A DNA stretch of 51,865 nt from positions 1 to 51,865 of IMG/VR virus record IMGVR_UViG_3300025120_000079, one strand, 5' to 3'. A program made the translations under genes and the position numbers. The stretch comes from a virus. Shown piece after piece: positions 35,043 through 44,626 of this stretch. Every line of letters begins with the position of its first letter. Positions within the stretch are counted from its first letter, which is position 1. Below the pieces are notes generated by a model. The model was not told the DNA's origin. It searched no databases and saw only the letters and a program-made list of their open reading frames with translations.

Positions 35043-35858
35043 TTATAGTTTTTTATCTATAGATTTATAGATCTCAACACCTTCATCTGTTTTTAAGAAA
35101 GCAGCGAATGCTGAGTAAGGGTTTTCATCAAAAGGTACATTCATTAATTTTCTACCATTTGATCCCCAAGTAAATGTTCTTTGATCACTTGATAAATTTA
35201 TTATACCAGCTTCAGAAGCTCTAATAGCTAAATTTCTTAATTGAACATTATCGTCATTTGCTAAGCTAATAAATAGTTGTGGATTGCTTCTAGCAAATAA
35301 AAGTAAATCTCTTTTAAGCTCTTTAGAACTCATAGAATTAACTTTTGAACCAATCTCTACTCTAAGAATAGCTTCTGCTTGATCTATATCAATATTTCTA
35401 GCAGCATTTAATGCATCAATTTGAAGATCTAATATTTCTAATTGATCAACAGCTTCTTCTTTAGCGCTAAACTCTTCATATAATTTACCTTTTAAAGGGT
35501 GATACAAAGATAATAACTTTTGTAAGTTTTGCTGTTCTTTTTTAACAGTTAAAGTCCCATCATAGAATCTAATGTGACCCATTGTTACTTCACCTTTCTG
35601 TTCATCTACAAGTGGTGAATCTTGGTTTGTTGCATATCTAATCTCTCTCTGCTTACCTGTTTTTTCATCAAAATAAAGCAAAGCGTGTTTTCTAGTATGC
35701 TTACCTGGAATTGTAAGAGTTAAAGGAGATTTTTTTCCTTTTAAATAATAAACTCTATCTTTAATTTCCCACGTTTGTTTTGTGGGTTTAGGAGCAGTTT
35801 TTACTGCAACCTCTTGAGGTGCAACCTCAATAGTTTCTGCTGTAGCTTTTTTAGCCAT
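35043..35858 (-). CDS. Putative head protein downstream of capsid
   Basis: A 271-residue protein between the major capsid gene and connector genes. A basic Ala/Lys/Pro-rich start is followed by a beta region (DRVYYLKGKKSPLTLTIPGK) and then long helices (DQLEILDLQIDALNAARN). No family recognised. Its own terminators on both sides isolate it as a separate transcription segment. A role in head completion is inferred from location only. Confidence 0.65.
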   Translation of the reverse strand: MAKKATAETIEVAPQEVAVKTAPKPTKQTWEIKDRVYYLKGKKSPLTLTIPGKHTRKHALLYFDEKTGKQREIRYATNQDSPLVDEQKGEVTMGHIRFYDGTLTVKKEQQNLQKLLSLYHPLKGKLYEEFSAKEEAVDQLEILDLQIDALNAARNIDIDQAEAILRVEIGSKVNSMSSKELKRDLLLFARSNPQLFISLANDDNVQLRNLAIRASEAGIINLSSDQRTFTWGSNGRKLMNVPFDENPYSAFAAFLKTDEGVEIYKSIDKKL

Positions 35859-35886
35859 AATATAATAAAATTAAATAGTTAATAAA

Positions 35887-35926
35887 AAATCCTAGGGCTA
35901 CGCTAATTGTGTAGCCCATCGGATTT
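35887..35926 (-). terminator. Intrinsic terminator downstream of major capsid
   Basis: Inner stem GGGCTAC (35895-35901) and GTAGCCC (35911-35917) with a nine-base loop, extended by an outer AAATCC/GGATTT pairing across a small internal loop. On the minus strand it is followed by TTTTTTATTAAC, so it is rho-independent. It lies 15 bases after the capsid gene stop and 29 bases before the next start. Confidence 0.85.
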
Positions 35927-35940
35927 AATTTAAGAAGTAA

Positions 35941-37410
35941 TTACACTCCTTTGAATAATACAAAGTTGTTAGCAGCTTGTGTTACTAAACATCTTTCAGA
36001 TAGGAAGTTTACTTCCATAGCATCCAATGTAGATGTAAATGCACCACCAGCAGAACCAGTTAGCCAAGACTTCATGCGACGATCATCAGCTTGTGAAGCT
36101 CTGTATCGTACGTGCAAGAAAGGTCTACGGATATTAGTTCCTAGTACTTGATCATATACTGTTGATGTTCCAGCAGGAATTAAAACTCCTTCAATAGAAT
36201 TAACACCAACAATACCTCCACGAGTTGAAGCGTCGTTCAAGTATTTCCAGTCAGTTTTGTAGAAATCATAAGATCCTCTACGGAAACCACTGAACCCTAG
36301 GTTCAACGCCATTTCTTCAGAGTTTTCAAATAAACCAAATGCAGTACCACCGGCAGTTCCACCAGAGATTGCAGCTAGCATATCATCAAAATCAAGAGCT
36401 GTTTGTCTTTGTAAGAAAAGCATGTTTTCTTCAATAGCGCCTTGAGTATCTAAGTTTTTCAAAATAGCATCAAATTCATCTAGTCCAGCAGCAGCAGTAA
36501 ATCCTACTTCTACGTTACCACGAGATTGTATAGCAGCAAATAAACCTTCAGATCCTGGTACAAGACCACTTCCTACACCAGCTCCTACAGCGGCTTGGTT
36601 ATATTCACTTTCAATCATACTCATTTCTAAGTAATCTTCAAAACGTAATCTAGTTTCCGATTCAGCTTTTAAATACCACAAGTATCCAGAAGCACCATCT
36701 TCAGTAGCAACTTCTACCCAACCAATTTGAGCCATGTCAGAACCAGATACTACGTATTGGTTTCTTAGGATAATTGGTGAGTTAGAAAATTGAGTAAGTT
36801 GAGGTTGTACGGAATTTCTAGGTTGAGTTCCAGCAGCAATAGTACCACCAGCAAGCATGCTAGTTCCTTTTGCGTAAGAAGAACCGTATACAAATACCTT
36901 AATACTACCACTTGTTAAAGCAGCTCCACCTACTACGGCAGCTCCACCAAATCCAGCAACAGCAATTGTACCTGCAGCAGCAGCACTACCTAATACGCTA
37001 GCAGTAACAATACCTTTTTCTTCAGCACCTGTAGCGGTGTCTAAAAGAACAACAGTATCATTTTCTGATATAACGTTTTGAGTACCTGGAAATCCAGCAG
37101 CAGGAGCAACTGTAATTACACCAGCGGCAAAAGTACAATTATCATAAGATATGTGTAATCTATTTTGTTCAGACCAAATTACTTGATCAGATGTCATTGG
37201 CATTTCAGCGCCAACCATGCGCAAGAAACCTGATAACGTTCTGTTTCCATAACGCTCTACTTCTTGTTCATAAATTTCAGGAAGATATTGTTGTGCAAAT
37301 GAATTGGAATCACCTGCTAAAGCACCACCATTAAATTGTAGGTAATTGCTATTCAATAGCTCCTGGGTTTGAGATGGGATTAAAGACCCAAATTGAGGAG
37401 TTAAACTCAT
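35941..37410 (-). CDS. Major capsid protein
   Basis: A 489-residue protein with the composition and layout of an HK97-fold capsid protein: N-terminal arm with YLPEIYEQEVERYGNRTLSG, an Ala/Gly/Thr-rich insert at about 90-200, and a C-terminal body containing SQADDRRMKSWLTGSAGG. Order portal, scaffold, capsid confirms it. Ala/Gly/Val-rich residues 95-190 form a likely surface (Ig-like or I) domain. No protease-cleavage site or associated maturation protease is evident next to it. A strong terminator follows. Confidence 0.85.
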   Translation of the reverse strand: MSLTPQFGSLIPSQTQELLNSNYLQFNGGALAGDSNSFAQQYLPEIYEQEVERYGNRTLSGFLRMVGAEMPMTSDQVIWSEQNRLHISYDNCTFAAGVITVAPAAGFPGTQNVISENDTVVLLDTATGAEEKGIVTASVLGSAAAAGTIAVAGFGGAAVVGGAALTSGSIKVFVYGSSYAKGTSMLAGGTIAAGTQPRNSVQPQLTQFSNSPIILRNQYVVSGSDMAQIGWVEVATEDGASGYLWYLKAESETRLRFEDYLEMSMIESEYNQAAVGAGVGSGLVPGSEGLFAAIQSRGNVEVGFTAAAGLDEFDAILKNLDTQGAIEENMLFLQRQTALDFDDMLAAISGGTAGGTAFGLFENSEEMALNLGFSGFRRGSYDFYKTDWKYLNDASTRGGIVGVNSIEGVLIPAGTSTVYDQVLGTNIRRPFLHVRYRASQADDRRMKSWLTGSAGGAFTSTLDAMEVNFLSERCLVTQAANNFVLFKGV

Positions 37411-37425
37411 AATTGTTTATTTTTT

Positions 37426-38628
37426 TTAGTTAAATTTTCTAGTTTTTATTTTAAGTTTTGTAGAATCAGCACCTGAAATTGCTTTAACTTTAAATCCGTC
37501 AATAAACACGTCTCCTTGACTAGTCCTAGCTTTAGTGTCAGTAAGGTTTTTTGATTTGTTTACAACATCTTTTACAGCATCAGCTTTTCCTTGCTCATAA
37601 AAATGAGAGGCAATCTTATCTACATTTTCAGCAGCATACATAGCCTTGTGATAACCATTAACGTCTTTAACATTGCCAGATTCGTCTAGGAACTTCCCAA
37701 CGAGGTTTGTTATATTAGACTGGTTTTCTGCAACTTTATCTATGTTTTGAATATTATACTTATATTTCTTTTCACCAACACTGATATCAAAACCTTTGAA
37801 ATCATTGCTAAAAAGCTTTTTTGTATTATCCTTAAACTTAGCGTGTTGTTGCTCGGCTTGTTCTTGTTGCTTGTTGTATCTATTGAAAAAATCCATGGCT
37901 TTTTGTTGTTCCTGAGTAACGCCCGGTCTCAACTTGATCTCGTCGTAATATTTACTCTTTGTTTCCTCTAAAAAGCTTTTGGCTTTTGCAACTTCTTCTT
38001 TAAATGCAAGTTTCTTTTTTCTTGCATCTCTTTCCTCGTCTACGTCTTCGTCTATAACAAAATCTTCTAATAAAAGATCTATATCTTCAGACTCTAAATA
38101 AGGCTTATTTTTTTTGTAATACTCTTTTAATAAAGTAACATCGTCAATGCTAGAGTAATCAGCATTTAAACGAGTATAATCTTCTATTGTCCCACCGGTC
38201 TCTTCCATGAAAGCGACTAGCTTTTCAATATTTTCAGGTAAAGGCTTACCTAATACTTTTTCATCTCTTATAGCTTCTTTAACTTCAGTTTCAGTTACTA
38301 CTTCTTCTTCTGTTACTTCTTGGATCGCAGAAAACCCTTCAACATTCTCGTTGGACTCTTGTATAGGTTTTGCCACCTCTGCGCTATCTCCGGATGGTTC
38401 TTCCACAGATACCTCCTTTGTTTCTCCGATTTGAATGGCATCGTCTTCTTCTTTTTTTATTACTACTTTTTTAACCTCTGGCTCTAATTCAATCAAAGGT
38501 TCTTTAGGATTAACACTTACTTTTGTAATATTATCCTTTGTTTCGTTAAATTTTTTTGGTGTTGTTTTCTTTTTTAATTTAAACTCACCTTCCTGCTTAA
38601 CAGGTTCATTTGTTTTTACTTCTGACAT
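37426..38628 (-). CDS. Scaffolding protein
   Basis: A 400-residue highly charged protein: Lys/Glu/Val-rich disordered N-terminal third, then acidic and coiled-coil helices (residues about 190-270 with NKQQEQAEQQHAKFKDN) and a basic C-terminal tail ending KLKIKTRKFN. It lies directly upstream of the major capsid gene and after portal, the classical scaffold position. The basic C-terminus is what binds coat protein in P22-type scaffolds. Family not named; call rests on composition and synteny. Confidence 0.8.
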   Translation of the reverse strand: MSEVKTNEPVKQEGEFKLKKKTTPKKFNETKDNITKVSVNPKEPLIELEPEVKKVVIKKEEDDAIQIGETKEVSVEEPSGDSAEVAKPIQESNENVEGFSAIQEVTEEEVVTETEVKEAIRDEKVLGKPLPENIEKLVAFMEETGGTIEDYTRLNADYSSIDDVTLLKEYYKKNKPYLESEDIDLLLEDFVIDEDVDEERDARKKKLAFKEEVAKAKSFLEETKSKYYDEIKLRPGVTQEQQKAMDFFNRYNKQQEQAEQQHAKFKDNTKKLFSNDFKGFDISVGEKKYKYNIQNIDKVAENQSNITNLVGKFLDESGNVKDVNGYHKAMYAAENVDKIASHFYEQGKADAVKDVVNKSKNLTDTKARTSQGDVFIDGFKVKAISGADSTKLKIKTRKFN

Positions 38629-38660
38629 AATATAATATAATTAAATAATTAAATAAACAT

Positions 38661-41048
38661 TTACATAAATGCGTTCATACCAGCTTCAGACTGGTTTTCA
38701 AAATCAATTGGTAAACCATCATTTTTTCTTTGGCTTATCATTTCACTTTGTTGCGTGCCTTCTATTTTTATACGCTTATCTTTTCTGTTTTCTTTATCTT
38801 GTTCTCTTGATTGTTGATTTTGAACTTCAACTTGTTTTAACTGCACATTAAACTGATGCTGCATTTGCATTTTTTGTTTATCTAGTTCAGCCTGTATTTC
38901 CATTTTCTTAATTTCCATTTCAGTTCTAGCTTGTTCATATTGAACTTTAGAACCTGAAATAGCTTCTTGTTTTTGTACTTCAGCCATAGCTGTTTTCTCA
39001 GCTGTTTCAGCTTGAGCAGCTGCTTGTGCTTTAATATTAGACTGCTGCGTAAGCATGTCTTGATTTTGTTTTTTCTTGCGCTTAATTTTAAGCATTTGAT
39101 TTGCAAGCTTAACATTTTTTATCTGTCTTAAGTCAATGGCATCATCTAAATCTATGTTGCCAGCTTGCAGCGCTATCTGAATATTAGACTCTAATTTAGC
39201 TTCTTCTTCTTCATCTGGCTCTAATTCTAAAAATATACCAAAATCATGCAAATTTAAATCTTCTATTTGTCTTAGTGTTTCAATGTTAAAAGCAGATATA
39301 GAATTTTTTAAAGACTCTGCAGTTAGTGGAAACTCTAGTGCGTCTGCTATTTTCAGAGCAATATTTTCAGCTATTCTAAGAGTTATATATAAACTAGACT
39401 GATTAATGTGTTTAGTAGCTGTATTAGACGCGCTAGCAGCTAATTTCTGTAATCCTACAAGTGTATTTCGATCTGGTAAACTACCATCTCTTGCTTCATT
39501 AAGCCCTGTTACATCACGTATCATTTGTAAGTAATACTGATAAGTATTAATTAAACTAGATATTTTAGCACCACCATTACTACTCTGTAATTCTTGAATA
39601 GGTACTTTTCCTCTGTTAAGTTCTCCATCTTGCGTAAGCGATCTACCAACAATACTACCAGTTTGAAAATACATATTTAATGCTTCGGCTGGATTGTAGT
39701 TTGTGCCATTACCTAGATCAACTTCCGCTAAACCGTCCATGTCTAAATAAACACCATCAGGTACTATTCTAGATAAAACTTGTTGAAGCTTTAAGTGCGT
39801 TAATTGTATCATATCAGCAAAGCCAATACACTTGCTAACTAAAGAATCAATTCTACCTTTATACATGCGTGGTGCACATATAGCGTAATTCATTTCTACT
39901 TTAGTAGTGTCAGCATAAGGTCTTGACATGTTTTCCGCCAACTCCCATTTAAGCATTGTGTCTGTGCCTAGTACTTTGGCACCAGTGTATAAAACCTCTA
40001 TAGATCTTGATACTCTTTCAAACATGTCGCTTTCAGGTGGATTAAATGTATCTGGCTTTTCAATAGCCTTTAATAACCCTTGATCAGTTTGTTTTATTTT
40101 AAATACTTGGTTGTGATATGTTTTGTAATCAAAATACAAAACTTGCACTGTGTTTTCGTCATAACCTCCATAGCCCGTAATATACTGTCTATTGCCAGGC
40201 ATTGCTTGTATTCTTTTTAGTTCCTCTTCAGATATGTTTGGAAATTCTTTTTTAAGTTCTGGTATTGTTATAGACTTAATTTCACCTACGTAATATATAT
40301 CGTTAAAATTAGGATCTTCTGTATAAGAATATACCATGTATGCTGGATCTACGTAATCAACAGTTACACCATTTGATGTATTAAAATTAGTTTTAGAAGC
40401 AGCAATACCGCACACGGTTAAATCCATGTTTAGTCTTTTTCTGACTAAATTATATTTATTTTGAGCCATAACAGAAGATATAGCTTCTTCTTCCGCAATC
40501 TCTATAGCTTGCTTGTAGCTTAGTTGCATATGAAGCTCTAGTTCTTCTTCTGTTTCTGGAATTAAATCAGGATTTGGTGTTTGATACAAATCAATTCCTA
40601 ATTTATTTTTTACACTTTCAATGTATTTTTTTGATAACATATCTTCATACATTTTAGAAGCGTATGAAGTTCTTTTTTTAACAGAACTAGGATCTTGCGC
40701 ATAAGCTTTTATTTCATAGGCTTTTTGTGATATACCATTAACTACTATATCTACAAATTTTGAAAGTATAGGTACTGGTTTCCAGTCTAAATTAAGATAA
40801 GACAAATCACCATTAATAGATAATTCATCTTTGTATTTCTGTATAGGCTGCTCTCCTCGAGCGTATAATCTTAAAGTGTTAAAGTTATTCCAGTTAGTTA
40901 GATATCTATTACCGTTAGTTCTACCTGATTTAAACCACTCATATTCAATAGCCATAGCAACTTGACTGCCATATTCCAAACTTGCTTTTTCTGTATCACT
41001 TACTACTTGACTTGGAAAAGCGCTATTTGAGTTAGTATATATATTCAT
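38661..41048 (-). CDS. Portal protein
   Basis: A 795-residue protein between terminase and scaffold genes. N-terminal half has RLYARGEQPIQKYKD, LNLDWKPVPILSKFVDIVVN and the helical stem-like middle; residues about 640-760 are a Gln/Lys/Glu-rich coiled coil (helical barrel-type C-terminus); it ends in a flexible acidic tail. Size and position fit the portal of large podoviruses. It starts with ATG directly after the terminase stop. Confidence 0.85.
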   Translation of the reverse strand: MNIYTNSNSAFPSQVVSDTEKASLEYGSQVAMAIEYEWFKSGRTNGNRYLTNWNNFNTLRLYARGEQPIQKYKDELSINGDLSYLNLDWKPVPILSKFVDIVVNGISQKAYEIKAYAQDPSSVKKRTSYASKMYEDMLSKKYIESVKNKLGIDLYQTPNPDLIPETEEELELHMQLSYKQAIEIAEEEAISSVMAQNKYNLVRKRLNMDLTVCGIAASKTNFNTSNGVTVDYVDPAYMVYSYTEDPNFNDIYYVGEIKSITIPELKKEFPNISEEELKRIQAMPGNRQYITGYGGYDENTVQVLYFDYKTYHNQVFKIKQTDQGLLKAIEKPDTFNPPESDMFERVSRSIEVLYTGAKVLGTDTMLKWELAENMSRPYADTTKVEMNYAICAPRMYKGRIDSLVSKCIGFADMIQLTHLKLQQVLSRIVPDGVYLDMDGLAEVDLGNGTNYNPAEALNMYFQTGSIVGRSLTQDGELNRGKVPIQELQSSNGGAKISSLINTYQYYLQMIRDVTGLNEARDGSLPDRNTLVGLQKLAASASNTATKHINQSSLYITLRIAENIALKIADALEFPLTAESLKNSISAFNIETLRQIEDLNLHDFGIFLELEPDEEEEAKLESNIQIALQAGNIDLDDAIDLRQIKNVKLANQMLKIKRKKKQNQDMLTQQSNIKAQAAAQAETAEKTAMAEVQKQEAISGSKVQYEQARTEMEIKKMEIQAELDKQKMQMQHQFNVQLKQVEVQNQQSREQDKENRKDKRIKIEGTQQSEMISQRKNDGLPIDFENQSEAGMNAFM

Positions 41049-43259
41049 TTAACTTATTATTTTTGATGAATTACCCCTGTTATCGTATCTTTTTATTCCA
41101 AGATCTACAGGTTCTAATTTAATTTTGTTTACTGGAGAATATCTATGCTTATTGCAAGCCATTAAAGCTAAGCCGGAACTAATAGAAGCATCGTGTTTTG
41201 TTCTATTGTTTATATTAAATTTAGCCCAGTCTTCTAATGTTTTTTGAAAATACATATCACCATAACCTGATTCTTTTAGCCCTACAAATGTTTCTATATA
41301 AGTTTCAATAGCAGATGCATGAGCTTGTTTTATATCTTCGCTCGAATTAGGTATACCACCTAACTCTCTTTCTGTTATAGAAAGTTTATTATACCTTCTA
41401 TCAGGTCTGTTCATTGAGAAGCCTCTATAGCCTCTTTTTTTAAAATAATATAATAATCTTGGTTTATTATTTTCTGCTAATATCGGCATACCATAAAAAA
41501 CACAAGCCATAAGCACGTCTTCAAAGAATGTTTCAGCAGTTTGAGGTCTTGCTATATATTCTAAGAAAAAATGATTAGGCGGCACGTCTTCCATTGAAAA
41601 CTTAGTAAGACCGTGTAAAGATCCTTTAGAACCTCTTTTATCTACAGTTCCTGATATGTCGTATGGATCACATCCAAACGCGCCCATAAAGTTATTTCCT
41701 GGGTGATTAGTACCATTTTTTTTATAACGTTTGTTTTGTATATGCGACGGTGGTACCCAGCTTATTTTAAATCTTCCATTTTTATTTGGAACAAATATAA
41801 CATTAGTGTCTTGCTCTGCATTTTGCCACTGAAAACTACCTTGAGTAATATTTATAGAATTTCGCATATCTTCATTGAAATCTATTTGCTCGTAAATCTT
41901 AGTTAGATTAAACAAAGACTCTTTTGACTCATCTCTGAAAGCGTGCTTAGTTGTGCGTGGAAACTGTCTATAAAACTCATTTAAAGCGTCTTGATCTTGC
42001 TTTAATCCAGCGACTTCATTATCCCAATACTCTATAACACCTAAATCTATTATCTCACCCTGTGGTCCTTTAACTGGTTTTTTAGGCGTGTCGAAGACAG
42101 GTAATCCATAAGAATCAATGTATCCTTCGTAGTTCCATTCCATAGGTATAAACAAGCTATATAATCCAGAGCGAGTTTGTCCATTCGCGTTTCGCTGCGT
42201 AACGTCTGAGTCATTATATAGTTTTTTAAAATTATCACCACCTTTGTCTAATGAGTTACTAGTTGAACCCATCATGCATTTACCTATAATTCTACTACCT
42301 AATCGTAAACACGTTTTAGTGACGCGCCAGTTGTTGAGTATGTTCGTCGGGCGTTCCCACTTGCCGCTCTCATCGTGGACGAGTAGTTTGAGTTTCTCAC
42401 CATCGTACGAGTTGTCTCCTGTGTTTTTCCAGTCAATCGTAGTGTCGAGGCCGTCGAGTTCACGAAGCGTTTGGTTGGTTTCAAGTTTCTTACGGGTAAA
42501 CTTACTTGCTGGTACTCTGTATGCGAGTTCGGTCTTTGGTCTGTCCATACCGTCCTGTATTGGTTTGAAAAAGAACGGATAGTTGACGGATATTGGTACA
42601 ACCTTGTCTGTAAACATCTTCTTTGCATCAGGCCCAGATTTTGATAGTATACCAAACCTAGAGTCGCTTGATATGGTTGCCATATTAACGCATTCCCCGG
42701 ACGCCATAAATGAGAATCCAGATCGTCTATTCTTAAGGTAGCACATCCCATATGACCTATGATCGGCCTTACAAGCTTCCCAGAATATGTAGAATAATCT
42801 GTTTGATTCCCTAAAATCTGGTTGCCCAACATCAATCTTGGACCACTGCAAGTACATATAGTGAGTACCAGTAATGTAAGTAGCCACATTCTTATTATAG
42901 AACCAAAAGCCTTCTTCCCTGCGGACGAACTCATTATCGATGTAATCATACCATTTTTCCTTAAAGTCTAACGGATATTCTTCCCAATCAAATACAGACT
43001 TTATTTTTTTTAATACTTTAGGGTATTCCGTATACTCCCATTTATTAGTTTCAAACTTATGTATTTTTTTAGCTTTAGGTAAAGCTATTTTTAAGTTTTG
43101 TATTTCGTATATATCACCTATTATACCGTCTCTACTTATAACAATAATATCATGCTCTTTGTTATATCCGTACTCCCATTTTTTATAACGGTTCATACGA
43201 TTTAAAACCTTAGGTTTTACGTGATCTTTTAAAACTTTGTATAACGTTTGTTCGTACAT
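41049..43259 (-). CDS. terL: Terminase large subunit
   Basis: A 736-residue DNA-packaging motor. The ATPase has a degenerate Walker A KNRRSGFS (176-183) and Walker B LLVHDE (292-297), then MGSTSN coupling motif near 332. The RNase H-like nuclease has a FGCDPYD acidic motif near 530 and further acidic residues toward the C-terminus. The segment 213-320, around Walker B, is about 50 percent GC (42300-42600) while its neighbours are about 30 percent; codon use differs there. It overlaps the preceding small gene by one base. Confidence 0.95.
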   Translation of the reverse strand: MYEQTLYKVLKDHVKPKVLNRMNRYKKWEYGYNKEHDIIVISRDGIIGDIYEIQNLKIALPKAKKIHKFETNKWEYTEYPKVLKKIKSVFDWEEYPLDFKEKWYDYIDNEFVRREEGFWFYNKNVATYITGTHYMYLQWSKIDVGQPDFRESNRLFYIFWEACKADHRSYGMCYLKNRRSGFSFMASGECVNMATISSDSRFGILSKSGPDAKKMFTDKVVPISVNYPFFFKPIQDGMDRPKTELAYRVPASKFTRKKLETNQTLRELDGLDTTIDWKNTGDNSYDGEKLKLLVHDESGKWERPTNILNNWRVTKTCLRLGSRIIGKCMMGSTSNSLDKGGDNFKKLYNDSDVTQRNANGQTRSGLYSLFIPMEWNYEGYIDSYGLPVFDTPKKPVKGPQGEIIDLGVIEYWDNEVAGLKQDQDALNEFYRQFPRTTKHAFRDESKESLFNLTKIYEQIDFNEDMRNSINITQGSFQWQNAEQDTNVIFVPNKNGRFKISWVPPSHIQNKRYKKNGTNHPGNNFMGAFGCDPYDISGTVDKRGSKGSLHGLTKFSMEDVPPNHFFLEYIARPQTAETFFEDVLMACVFYGMPILAENNKPRLLYYFKKRGYRGFSMNRPDRRYNKLSITERELGGIPNSSEDIKQAHASAIETYIETFVGLKESGYGDMYFQKTLEDWAKFNINNRTKHDASISSGLALMACNKHRYSPVNKIKLEPVDLGIKRYDNRGNSSKIIS

Positions 43260-43537
43260 TACTTCTTAGATCTACCTTCAGCAAAACCTTTAAAAGTTCT
43301 TTCTTCTTTAACTTCTTTTGGTTTATCGTTTAATAAGTTTTCCTCTTCTTCAATGCGGCTAAGTATTTCAAAGGCATCGAATATAGCAAGCTTTTTAGTA
43401 GCTGCGGCGTTTTTAAGTCTGTCAGCTGATATATCATCATCTGAATCAACAATAGCTTCTTTAGCTACTTTGATTAACTCCTCAACTGCTCGCTGCCCAG
43501 CTTGGATTATATTCTTCTTCGTTTCCTTGGTATTCAT
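43259..43537 (-). CDS. Small protein upstream of terminase (possible small subunit)
   Basis: A 92-residue helical acidic-to-basic protein: RAVEELIKVAKEAIVDSDDD, then SADRLKNAAATKKLAIFDAF and a Lys-rich end. Small terminases are helical DNA-binding proteins of about this size and lie just before terL, so it may be the small subunit; it has no recognised HTH. It overlaps the double-GroES gene by 56 bases. Confidence 0.6.
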   Translation of the reverse strand: MNTKETKKNIIQAGQRAVEELIKVAKEAIVDSDDDISADRLKNAAATKKLAIFDAFEILSRIEEEENLLNDKPKEVKEERTFKGFAEGRSKK

Positions 43538-44087
43538 ACTTAATTACAATATCATTAGATTTCATACAATAAAGTCGTTTGTCTTCGACTAAAAACTCCC
43601 ACTCACTGTTAGGAGTAAACCCTACAAGATCACCTGGGCTTATATTTAGCGCTTTTAAGGACTTATTGCCATATTTAAGTATACCAATAAGGTTTGCCTC
43701 TTTATCTAGCGTTAGATCTTGTTTGCTTTTTATAGGTGTTATAAAGCATCTGTTATTTATAGTTTTCCAGTTATTTTTATTTTTGTATAAATATATCTGA
43801 TCAACTGCGCAGAAATAGTAATCGTCTTTAAAATAAGATCTGCTTTTTTTCTTCTCACCTTTCATGTCATAAAACGTTCTAAACACGTTTTGATGTATGA
43901 TTATTATAGCGCCTTTCTTTATAGGTGTTGAAAAGGCGGCTGGAGTTTCTACAACTCTAGCCAACCTGTTTACAAACTTCCAGTTTTCAATTTTAGTATT
44001 TACAACTAATTTTTTATTACCTACGTTAACAGTATTGCTGTATTTATCGCCAACTGGTTCAACGATAAAATCGTATAGACTCTTCAT
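43482..44087 (-). CDS. Double GroES-fold protein
   Basis: A 201-residue protein that looks like two tandem GroES barrels. First copy (about 5-102): FIVEPVGDKY, KLVVNTKIEN, VVETPAAFSTPIKKGAIIII, and a VDQIYLYK closing strand. Second copy (about 112-186): LIGILKYGNKSLKALNISPG, DLVGFTP, EDKRLYCMKSNDIVIKYE. These match GroES elements GxVLxVGxG, VKVGDxVxF and EEVLIMSESDIL. No flexible mobile loop like that of GroES is obvious. It lies beside the terminase, so it may act in packaging or assembly instead of folding. A separate GroES occurs at 50714-50974. Confidence 0.75.
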   Translation of the reverse strand: MKSLYDFIVEPVGDKYSNTVNVGNKKLVVNTKIENWKFVNRLARVVETPAAFSTPIKKGAIIIIHQNVFRTFYDMKGEKKKSRSYFKDDYYFCAVDQIYLYKNKNNWKTINNRCFITPIKSKQDLTLDKEANLIGILKYGNKSLKALNISPGDLVGFTPNSEWEFLVEDKRLYCMKSNDIVIKYEYQGNEEEYNPSWAASS

Positions 44088-44314
44088 TAATACTCTAAAT
44101 CATACTCAACTGATACTGCCATATTGGAATTAAACTTTTTCCAAGGCAATACTTCGTTGTTTTTCTTTATATGTATGTTATAAGAATTGTCAGACTGATT
44201 AAATAAAATATATGCTATTTCATGACCACCATAGACTTGTTGACCTACAGAGTAGTGCATAGCATCATTTTTGTAATCAGACCCAATACTAATTTTTCTT
44301 ATAACAGAGTCCAT
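44087..44314 (-). CDS. Small hypothetical beta-rich protein
   Basis: A 75-residue protein, MDSVIRKISIGSDYKND..., alternating short strands (MHYSVGQQVYGGHEIAYIL, YNIHIKKNNEVLPWKKF). It shares one base with both neighbours, so it is coupled to the double-GroES gene. No family recognised. Confidence 0.65.
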   Translation of the reverse strand: MDSVIRKISIGSDYKNDAMHYSVGQQVYGGHEIAYILFNQSDNSYNIHIKKNNEVLPWKKFNSNMAVSVEYDLEY

Positions 44315-44565
44315 TATGCTTCTGTTTCAGTTTCTTCTGGTTTTTCTATTTCAGTATATTCACCAGTTTCTATATCAATTTTAATAGCCCCGTATTTCTT
44401 TTCTAAATCTACTTTATGTTCTTCAATTGTAGAATTAATACCACCTATTTCATGTAATAATCCATGTTTTTGAGCTTCAAGTATTCCAATGTCGTTTAGA
44501 ACAACTTTTAATTTTTCTTGTTGAGTTTTAATAAAATCTAACTCTTTTTCTGTAATTTTTGCCAT
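44314..44565 (-). CDS. Coiled-coil hypothetical protein
   Basis: An 83-residue helix-rich protein with an acidic tail. MAKITEKELDFIKTQQEKL then LEKKYGAIKIDIETGEYTEIE; the KYG...IDIETGEYTE turn and a Glu-rich C-terminus are seen in small phage structural proteins. It follows a 61-base gap and the AATTAACTTAAATTAAAT leader and shares one base with the next gene. Confidence 0.7.
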   Translation of the reverse strand: MAKITEKELDFIKTQQEKLKVVLNDIGILEAQKHGLLHEIGGINSTIEEHKVDLEKKYGAIKIDIETGEYTEIEKPEETETEA

Positions 44566-44626
44566 TTGATTTAATTTAAGTTAATTGTTTTATATTTATA
44601 TAGTTACTTGTGTTTTAGTAAATCTA
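44566..44626 (-). promoter_or_regulatory. AT-rich gap with repeated leader, possible promoter
   Basis: These 61 bases are AT-rich, with TATATAAATATAAAA on the minus strand and then AATTAACTTAAATTAAAT, the 18-base string also found before the giant polyprotein gene. The gap lies before the terminase-side block, where a late promoter could be. I cannot identify -33/-7 elements with confidence. Confidence 0.3.

Noticed and set aside
42299-42949. 216-residue minus-strand frame inside terL
   Set aside because: It runs in another frame of the terminase gene, has no leader or conserved motif, and is open because of the GC-rich codon shift. terL is clearly the real gene.
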